Part shown: positions 5,880-11,285 of the stretch, piece by piece
How the letters are laid out: each line of letters opens with the position of its first letter
Numbering within the stretch: the first letter of the stretch is position 1
Notes under the pieces: model-generated
The model's input: only the letters and a program-made list of their open reading frames with translations
Told to the model about the DNA's origin: nothing
The model's database searches: none
Assembly: GCA_030597485.1 (NCBI GenBank)
Contig: JAUVRU010000033.1
Span: forward strand, 1-11,285
Direction: 5' to 3'
DNA from: Anaerolineae bacterium
GTDB lineage: Bacteria > Chloroflexota > Anaerolineae > 4572-78 > NAK82
Length of the DNA stretch: 11,285 nucleotides
Translations under genes and position numbers: made by a program

Positions 5880-6838
5880 AGAGTAAGAAAATCGCTGTCA
5901 TCGGCTACGGAAGTCAGGGACACGCTCACGCCCTGAACCTGCGAGATTCTGGAGCTGACGTCCGGGTAGGACTGTATCCAGAAAGCGCGTCACGGGCCAG
6001 GGCTGAGGCGGAGGGACTGAGGGTCTTGTCCGTCGCCAGCGCCTGCCAGGAAGCGGACGTCATCATGCTGTTGGTCCCTGACACCAAACAGCCAGCCGTC
6101 TATAAGAGTGAGATCGAACCTCATTTAACCCCCGGCAAGACCCTGATGTTTAGCCACGGTTTCAACATACGATACAGCCAGATCATCCCCCCTCCCTCCG
6201 TGGACGTCAGCATGATCGCGCCCAAAGGCCCCGGTCATCGGGTGCGCGAGCTGTTTGTGGAGGGAATTGGCACCCCTTGCCTGCTGGCGGCTCAGCAGGA
6301 CGCCAGTGGCCAGGCCAAGCAGTTTGCCCTGGCCTACGCCATGGGAATTGGCGGCACCCGAGCCGGTGTCATCGAGACCACTTTTACCGAAGAGACAGAA
6401 ACCGACCTGTTTGGCGAGCAGGTGGTGCTGTGCGGCGGCGTCAGTGCTCTGGTAGAGAGCGGGTTCAACACACTGGTGGAAGCGGGTTACCAGCCAGAGA
6501 TTGCCTATTTCGAATGCCTGCACGAGCTGAAGCTGATCGTGGACCTGATGTATCAGGGCGGGTTGAGCTACATGCGCTATAGCATCAGCGATACGGCTGA
6601 ACACGGTGACTACACAGGGGGTCCCAAGATCATCACCGATGAGTCTCGGGCCACCATGAAGAAGATACTGGCCGACATCCAGTCAGGCGCCTACGCCGAA
6701 GAGTGGATCGACGAGAACGCCACCGGACGGCGCTGGTTCAACGAACAGCGCGAGAAGTCTCAGACCAGCCTGATTGAACAGGTGGGCAAGCCACTGCGCA
6801 AGATGATGCCGTGGCTCAATCCCAAAGGGACGACTTAA
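5834..6838 (+). CDS. ilvC: Ketol-acid reductoisomerase, class I
   Basis: A 334-residue enzyme that isomerises and reduces acetolactate or acetohydroxybutyrate to the dihydroxy acids, with Mg2+ and NAD(P)H. The Rossmann domain has '[21 protein letters not shown]' (20-40). The C-terminal knotted domain has the catalytic/metal set in the expected places: His108, Asp191 and Glu195 in '[10 protein letters not shown]', Glu227, Glu231 and Ser252. The short length marks the class I form. The cofactor loop reads '[13 protein letters not shown]': the Arg common at the third position in NADPH-specific enzymes is Tyr, and an acidic Glu50 is present, although both Ser remain. The start is a GTG at 5834 with AAAAGGAG 8 nt upstream; the ilvN frame overlaps it by 46 nt. 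LeuA follows 13 nt after the stop. Confidence 0.97.
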   Translation: MANIYYDQDADLNLLKSKKIAVIGYGSQGHAHALNLRDSGADVRVGLYPESASRARAEAEGLRVLSVASACQEADVIMLLVPDTKQPAVYKSEIEPHLTPGKTLMFSHGFNIRYSQIIPPPSVDVSMIAPKGPGHRVRELFVEGIGTPCLLAAQQDASGQAKQFALAYAMGIGGTRAGVIETTFTEETETDLFGEQVVLCGGVSALVESGFNTLVEAGYQPEIAYFECLHELKLIVDLMYQGGLSYMRYSISDTAEHGDYTGGPKIITDESRATMKKILADIQSGAYAEEWIDENATGRRWFNEQREKSQTSLIEQVGKPLRKMMPWLNPKGTT

Positions 6839-6851
6839 GGAGGTTGACCCC

Positions 6852-8531
6852 GTGCAAAACACAGAGCCGCAAGATACTGTGCTGGTTTTTGACACCACCC
6901 TGCGAGATGGCGAACAGTCACCAGGCGCCACGCTCGATGTGCACGAAAAATTGGAGATTGCCCGTCAGCTTTCGCGACTTGGGGTGGACATCTGTGAAGC
7001 CGGGTTCCCCGTTGCCTCGACTGGCGACTTCGAGGCCGTGCGGCTCATCGCCACCGAAGTTGGCCCACTGACAGAAGGACGCCAGACTGGTCAGCCCATG
7101 GTTGTCGCCGGCCTGGCTCGCGCCAACCGGAAAGACATCGACCGCGCTTTCGAAGCGATCAGAGAGGCGCCACGTCATCGCATCCATACCTTCCTGGCTA
7201 CCAGCGACATCCATCTGGAGCACAAGCTCAAGATGGACCGGGAGCAATGCATCCAGAAGGTCGTTGAGGCGGTCAGCTATGCCCGCAATCTGTGTGACGA
7301 CGTGGAGTTCTCGCCCGAGGACGCCGGTCGCTCGGACCCAGAGTTCCTGACGATGGTATTGAGCGAAGCCATCAAAGCCGGTGCCACCACCCTCAATATC
7401 CCGGACACCGTCGGCTACACGACACCTGGAGAGTTCGGCCAGCTGATCGGCTACCTGATTGAGCACACGCCTGGCAGCGACCAGGTTGTCTGGTCAGTCC
7501 ACTGCCACAACGACCTGGGATTGGCCACGGCCAACGCGCTGACCGGAATCACCGCCGGCGCGCGGCAGGCCGAAGTGACCGTGAATGGCATCGGCGAACG
7601 AGCGGGCAACACTTCGCTGGAAGAGCTGGTGATGGCCATCCACACCCGTCCCCAGCTTTTCAACCTGGCCACCAACGTAGACACCACCCAGATCACCCGC
7701 ACCAGCCGCATGGTCAGTGCCTACACCGGCTTGGTCGTCCAACCCAACAAAGCCATCGTGGGCGCCAATGCCTTCGCCCACGCGGCAGGCATCCATCAGG
7801 ACGGAATGCTCAAGAGCAACCTGACCTACGAGATCATGCGCCCCGAGACAGTAGGGTTGTCGTCCTCCAAGCTGGTGCTGGGAAAACACTCCGGCCGGCA
7901 TGCTTTTCGGGTTCGCCTTCATGAGATGGGCTACGACGATCTCAACGACGATGAGATCAACCTGGCTTTCGAGCGTTTCAAGAGCTGGGCCGACAAGAAA
8001 AAGGTGGTGGCCGACGCCGACATCGAGGCCATCATCGCCGACGAGATTTACCAGCCGCCCGAAACCTGGCACCTCAATCACATCCATGTTTCCTGCGGCG
8101 ACCACACTATGCCCACCGCCAGCGTCAGCCTCACCGGTCCTGACGACCAGGTCTACAAGGACGCGGCGCTGGGCTACGGTCCTGTGGATGCCCTGTACCA
8201 GGCCATCAACCGCATCGTGCAGGTACCCAACACGCTCAGCGAGTTCAGCATCAACGCCATCACTGAGGGCATGGATTCAGTCGGTGAAGTGACCATTCGC
8301 ATCCAACCCCACGACAACGACAGCCTGCAGGCCATCAACCCTCCGACTGGTCAGGCGCTGATACGCACCTTCAGTGGGCGTGGGGCCTTCCCCGATATCA
8401 TCGTGGCCAGCGCCCGGGCTTACGTGAACGCTCTGAACAGGATGTTGGCAAGCCGGGAAGGAAAAACAAGAAGATCGACCGGGCAGTCAAGCGCGGACGC
8501 CGGGCACCGATCCCTGACCCCTGACGGGTAG
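6852..8531 (+). CDS. leuA: 2-isopropylmalate synthase
   Basis: Catalyses acetyl-CoA + 2-oxoisovalerate to 2-isopropylmalate, the committed step of leucine synthesis. The HMGL-like TIM barrel has '[14 protein letters not shown]' (Asp14 metal ligand, Arg18 catalytic), '[15 protein letters not shown]' (metal ligands His217 and His219) and '[13 protein letters not shown]' (Asn253). A linker region follows, then the LeuA dimer regulatory domain (about 400-532, '[18 protein letters not shown]' to '[12 protein letters not shown]'), the usual site of leucine feedback inhibition. At 559 residues it is longer than typical; the last 26 or so ([18 protein letters not shown]...) are polar and not recognisable. 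The start is a GTG at 6852, set by AAGGAGG (6837-6843), which overlaps the ilvC stop. LeuC begins 8 nt after the leuA stop. Confidence 0.97.
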   Translation: MQNTEPQDTVLVFDTTLRDGEQSPGATLDVHEKLEIARQLSRLGVDICEAGFPVASTGDFEAVRLIATEVGPLTEGRQTGQPMVVAGLARANRKDIDRAFEAIREAPRHRIHTFLATSDIHLEHKLKMDREQCIQKVVEAVSYARNLCDDVEFSPEDAGRSDPEFLTMVLSEAIKAGATTLNIPDTVGYTTPGEFGQLIGYLIEHTPGSDQVVWSVHCHNDLGLATANALTGITAGARQAEVTVNGIGERAGNTSLEELVMAIHTRPQLFNLATNVDTTQITRTSRMVSAYTGLVVQPNKAIVGANAFAHAAGIHQDGMLKSNLTYEIMRPETVGLSSSKLVLGKHSGRHAFRVRLHEMGYDDLNDDEINLAFERFKSWADKKKVVADADIEAIIADEIYQPPETWHLNHIHVSCGDHTMPTASVSLTGPDDQVYKDAALGYGPVDALYQAINRIVQVPNTLSEFSINAITEGMDSVGEVTIRIQPHDNDSLQAINPPTGQALIRTFSGRGAFPDIIVASARAYVNALNRMLASREGKTRRSTGQSSADAGHRSLTPDG

Positions 8532-8539
8532 GAGACTCG

Positions 8540-9949
8540 ATGAGTAATCAACCCCGCACCATCTTCAACAAGATCTGGGATGCCCACATCGTTATGGCGG
8601 AGCCGGATGTCCCGACAGTGCTCTACATTGACCTGCACCTGGTGCACGAGGTTACCTCGCCACAGGCATTTCAAGGGCTGCGTGACCGGGGGCTGAAAGC
8701 ACGTCGTCCCTTGCAGACGATGGCCACGATGGATCACAGCATCCCCACCACTCCGCCGGACGTGCCCACCACCGACGAGATAGCCGCTCGCCAGATCGCC
8801 CAGCTGGAAGCAAATTGCCGTGACTTCGAGATTCCCTTGCACAGCATGCAGGGCCCCACCCGAGGCATCGTGCACGTCATTGGGCCCGAACCGGGATTGA
8901 CGCAGCCCGGCATGACGATTGTATGCGGCGACAGCCACACCTCCACTCACGGCGCTTTCGGCACCCTCGCCTTCGGCATCGGCACCACTGAGGTAGAACA
9001 CGTGCTGGCCACCCAGTGCCTGCTCCAGCGCCAGCCCCAAACATGCCAGGTGCGAGTGGACGGAAGACAGGGACCGGGTGTGTCAGCCAAGGACCTGATC
9101 CTGGCCCTGATTGCCCAGATTGGGACAGGAGGTGGCACTGGATACGTCTTTGAATACACCGGCCCCACCATCCGCGCCCTCTCAATGGAAGAGCGGATGA
9201 CAGTGTGCAACATGAGCATAGAGGGCGGCGCTCGCGCCGGGATCATCGCTCCTGATGACACCACCTTCCAGTATCTGGCCGGTCGACCCTACGCGCCTCA
9301 AGGGACTGAATGGGAGACCGCTGTGAAACGGTGGCGCCAGTTGCCCACGAACCAGGCAGCCATCTATGACCGCCAGGTGACGATGGACGTCGACCGGCTG
9401 GAGCCTATGATCACCTACGGCACCAATCCGGGAATGGGCATCCCCATCACTGCCCCTATCCCCGACCCCGACGCTCTGCCTGACGTCAGTCAGCGTCTGG
9501 CAGCACGCAAGGCGTTGGAGTATATGGACCTCATGCCGGGCCAGCCCCTTCTGGGCCAGCCGATTGACGTGGTCTTCATCGGCAGCTGTACCAACTCCCG
9601 CATCTCTGACCTGCGGCAGGCAGCCGGGCTGATGAAGGGACGCCGGGTGAAGGACGGCGTCCGGGTACTGGTTGTGCCTGGCTCGGAACAGATCAAGCAA
9701 CAGGCCGAATCAGAGGGATTGCATCGTATCTTCCAGAAGGCCGGTGCCGAATGGCGCCAGGCCGGATGCAGTATGTGCATCGCCATGAACGGCGATCAGC
9801 TGGAGCCGGGGCAGTACGCAGTCAGCACCAGCAACCGCAATTTCGAAGGGCGACAGGGCCCTGGCGGGCGTACCTTCCTTGCCAGCCCGCTCACTGCCGC
9901 CGCCAGCGCCATCACCGGCGTGGTGACAGACGTTCGTACCTTGCAGTAG
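8540..9949 (+). CDS. leuC: 3-isopropylmalate dehydratase, large subunit
   Basis: A 469-residue aconitase-family subunit. With LeuD it converts 2-isopropylmalate to 3-isopropylmalate; the same enzyme type can isomerise citramalate in the citramalate route. Three cysteines that bind the 4Fe-4S cluster are visible: Cys350 in '[14 protein letters not shown]', and Cys410 and Cys413 in '[14 protein letters not shown]'. Other family signatures are 'MDHSIPT' (64-70), '[13 protein letters not shown]' (129-141) and '[12 protein letters not shown]' (429-440). Length and motifs match the LeuC type found in E. coli rather than the shorter archaeal-type homoaconitase-like form. The ATG at 8540 has AGGAGA (8530-8535), which overlaps the leuA stop codon, so the two genes are translationally close. 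LeuD follows after 21 nt. Confidence 0.97.
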   Translation: MSNQPRTIFNKIWDAHIVMAEPDVPTVLYIDLHLVHEVTSPQAFQGLRDRGLKARRPLQTMATMDHSIPTTPPDVPTTDEIAARQIAQLEANCRDFEIPLHSMQGPTRGIVHVIGPEPGLTQPGMTIVCGDSHTSTHGAFGTLAFGIGTTEVEHVLATQCLLQRQPQTCQVRVDGRQGPGVSAKDLILALIAQIGTGGGTGYVFEYTGPTIRALSMEERMTVCNMSIEGGARAGIIAPDDTTFQYLAGRPYAPQGTEWETAVKRWRQLPTNQAAIYDRQVTMDVDRLEPMITYGTNPGMGIPITAPIPDPDALPDVSQRLAARKALEYMDLMPGQPLLGQPIDVVFIGSCTNSRISDLRQAAGLMKGRRVKDGVRVLVVPGSEQIKQQAESEGLHRIFQKAGAEWRQAGCSMCIAMNGDQLEPGQYAVSTSNRNFEGRQGPGGRTFLASPLTAAASAITGVVTDVRTLQ

Positions 9950-9970
9950 ACAGACACAGAGGGAAAACTT

Positions 9971-10582
9971 ATGGAGCCTTTCAGAACAATGACCAGCGGC
10001 ATCATCACCATCCCAGCCGAGAACGTCGACACCGACCAAATCATCCCGGCCCGTTTTCTCAAGACGATCAGCAAGACTGGTCTGGGTGGTAGCCTGTTCG
10101 CGGATTGGCGCTATGACTCCAATGGCTCCCCCAGGCCCGACTTCCCTCTCAATCAGCCGAAGGCGTCGGAGGCACGTATCCTCCTGGCCGGAGACAACTT
10201 CGGTTGTGGTTCCAGCCGCGAGCACGCCCCCTGGGCGCTGGTGGACTTCGGATTTCGGGCCATCGTCAGTACTTCCTTCGCCGACATCTTCCGCAACAAC
10301 GCGCTCAAGAATGGGCTGCTTCCGGTGGTTGTCGACGGGCAGACCCACCTTCAGTTGTTCAGCCTGGTCGAGGAAGCTCCTGACACTGTCCTGACCATCG
10401 ATCTGGCCACCCAGACACTGACTCTGCCAGACGGGCGGCGGGTGAGTTTTCCCATCGACACGTTCAGCAAGACCTGTTTGCTCGAGGGGATCGATCAACT
10501 GGGTTACCTGCTGACACAGGAATCCCGGATAACGGCCTATGAACAGGCGCACCGGGCGCGCCCTCTGTGCCAACATGAGTGA
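9971..10582 (+). CDS. leuD: 3-isopropylmalate dehydratase, small subunit
   Basis: A 203-residue swivel-domain partner of LeuC, the normal length for the long bacterial LeuD. It shows '[19 protein letters not shown]' (14-32), 'FADWRYD', and the signature '[17 protein letters not shown]' (about 74-90), followed by '[19 protein letters not shown]'. LeuC and LeuD together form the active site. The ATG at 9971 has AGAGGG 7 nt upstream. A 51-nt gap follows before the small ORF at 10634; it holds a 10-bp palindrome ACAGGCCTGT (10584-10593) but no terminator, so transcription should continue into cimA. Confidence 0.97.
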   Translation: MEPFRTMTSGIITIPAENVDTDQIIPARFLKTISKTGLGGSLFADWRYDSNGSPRPDFPLNQPKASEARILLAGDNFGCGSSREHAPWALVDFGFRAIVSTSFADIFRNNALKNGLLPVVVDGQTHLQLFSLVEEAPDTVLTIDLATQTLTLPDGRRVSFPIDTFSKTCLLEGIDQLGYLLTQESRITAYEQAHRARPLCQHE

Positions 10583-10633
10583 CACAGGCCTGTCGTAGCA
10601 GAAACGGATAGCCCACAGCAGAGGAGGAAAGCG

Positions 10634-10861
10634 ATGAGATCCTGTCACACCAAGCAGCCTGCCTCCCACGGCCACCTGCGCCGTGCCGGTGAGAGGGCAG
10701 CGCATCAGTCCATGCGACATCAAGCACCCCTGGCCCCAGACAGCGCTACCTGGCAACGCCATGTCATTGATGAGCAGGCGGAGCGAGCAGTGATGCATCC
10801 CCAACATCACGACATCGAATGGACCTACTTCTGCGGTAGCGCCTGGATGAACCCGAGATGA
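10634..10861 (+). CDS. Unrecognised 75-residue His-rich protein between leuD and cimA
   Basis: I do not recognise this protein. Coding evidence is contextual. GAGGAGGAAA (10621-10630) lies 3 nt before the ATG, with its AGGAGG core about 7 nt from it. The ORF fills the gap between two same-strand genes, and its TGA overlaps the cimA ATG as ATGA (10858-10861), typical of translational coupling; cimA itself has no clear Shine-Dalgarno. By hand count 50 of 75 sense codons end in G or C, in line with a coding frame in this DNA. The protein has nine His (5, 12, 14, 24, 29, 43, 55, 58, 59), two Cys (4, 67), three Trp and many Arg/Gln, with no membrane segment or signal peptide. The C-terminal part 'HHDIEWTYFCGSAWMNPR' is the most ordered-looking. 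It may be a small accessory protein, a decayed fragment, or an ORF whose main role is to deliver ribosomes to cimA. Confidence 0.65.
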   Translation: MRSCHTKQPASHGHLRRAGERAAHQSMRHQAPLAPDSATWQRHVIDEQAERAVMHPQHHDIEWTYFCGSAWMNPR

Positions 10862-11285
10862 GCGAGATCCGTCTGTACGATACGACCCTGCGCGACGGCA
10901 CGCAGCGCGAGGGGATCTCTCTCTCCCTGGCGGACAAACTCAAGATTGCCCGAAGACTCGATGAATTTGGCATCCACTACATTGAGGGAGGATGGCCCGG
11001 TTCCAACCCAAAGGACGCGGAGTTCTTCCGCAAGGCACGATCTCTGGGGCTGACACAGGCCAGGCTGGCCGCGTTCGGCGTGACGCGCAGCAAGGGCTCC
11101 CACCCCCAGGAAGATGCCAACATTCGAGCGCAGCTGGAGGCGGAAACGCCGGTGGTCACCCTGGTCGGCAAGAGCTCGGAGCTACATGTCACCCAGGTGG
11201 TGGAGACCAGCCTGGACGAGAACCTGGCCATGATCGGGGAAAGTGTGGACTACATCAAACACCAGGGTCGTGAGGTGATATTCGA
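10858..11285 (+). CDS. cimA: Citramalate synthase (3' end cut by window edge)
   Basis: Condenses pyruvate with acetyl-CoA to (R)-citramalate, the first step of threonine-independent isoleucine synthesis. The visible 142 residues begin the HMGL-like TIM barrel: 'IRLYDTTLRDGTQREGI' (Asp8 metal ligand, Arg12-Asp13), 'IHYIEGGWPGSNPKD' (39-53), and 'TLVGKSSELHVTQ'. The RDGTQREG and EGGWPGSNPKD patterns fit the long CimA family (TIGR00977-like) rather than classical LeuA, which is also present in this operon with RDGEQSPG. Homocitrate synthase or a second 2-isopropylmalate synthase is the alternative; the C-terminal half would settle it. The ATG overlaps the preceding ORF's stop (ATGA) and has no strong ribosome binding site, so coupled translation is likely. 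Confidence 0.9.
   Translation, partial: MSEIRLYDTTLRDGTQREGISLSLADKLKIARRLDEFGIHYIEGGWPGSNPKDAEFFRKARSLGLTQARLAAFGVTRSKGSHPQEDANIRAQLEAETPVVTLVGKSSELHVTQVVETSLDENLAMIGESVDYIKHQGREVIF

Noticed and set aside
10464..10727. 87-codon - strand frame over the leuD end and the following gap
   Set aside because: It overlaps leuD and the small coupled ORF, has no family resemblance, and the + strand ORF has the stronger ribosome binding site and operon context.

Overview
The window is about 11.3 kb of moderately GC-rich bacterial DNA. It is dominated by a branched-chain amino acid biosynthesis operon on the + strand (from about 3130 to beyond the right edge). A two-component system and a solute-binding lipoprotein gene lie divergently on the - strand (left edge to about 2950). 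No rRNA, tRNA, CRISPR array or insertion sequence is visible. The gene order ilvB-ilvN-ilvC-leuA-leuC-leuD-(small ORF)-cimA and the general look of the proteins suggest a free-living bacterium, possibly Chloroflexota. The taxonomic guess rests on recognition only and is weak.

Left block (- strand). A divergent promoter (TTGAAT-17 nt-TATAAT, about 3007-2979) drives a six-helix NarL-family (HisKA_3) sensor kinase, followed directly by its LuxR/NarL-type response regulator. A hairpin with a U-tract (about 1030-1000) follows the regulator. The next gene, reading to the left edge, is an NMT1/SsuA-type substrate-binding lipoprotein with its own candidate promoter (TGGACG-17 nt-TACAAT, 973-945); it runs off the window.

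Right block (+ strand). A near-consensus promoter (TTGACA-17 nt-TACTAT, 3131-3159) starts a leader of about 330 nt before ilvB. The leader contains an unannotated 31-residue ORF (3207-3302) with a good ribosome binding site, in which 17 residues are Leu, Val or Ile. It is followed by a perfect rho-independent terminator (3323-3351), and then by a second, stronger terminator (3394-3443). This is the architecture of ribosome-mediated transcription attenuation responding to charged Leu/Val/Ile tRNAs, with an extra terminator that the simple model does not explain.

The structural genes are tightly packed, with gaps of 8-21 nt, a 51-nt gap after leuD, and overlaps at ilvN/ilvC and at the small ORF/cimA. 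IlvB and IlvN make acetolactate and acetohydroxybutyrate, and IlvC reduces and isomerises them. LeuA starts leucine synthesis and LeuCD isomerises 2-isopropylmalate. CimA makes citramalate from pyruvate and acetyl-CoA; LeuCD can process citramalate towards 2-oxobutyrate, giving a threonine-independent route to isoleucine. ilvD, ilvE and leuB are not in the window.

The least explained items are a 75-residue His-rich ORF (10634-10861) with a strong Shine-Dalgarno sequence and an ATGA overlap with cimA, the second leader terminator, and an ilvN frame that runs on into ilvC.
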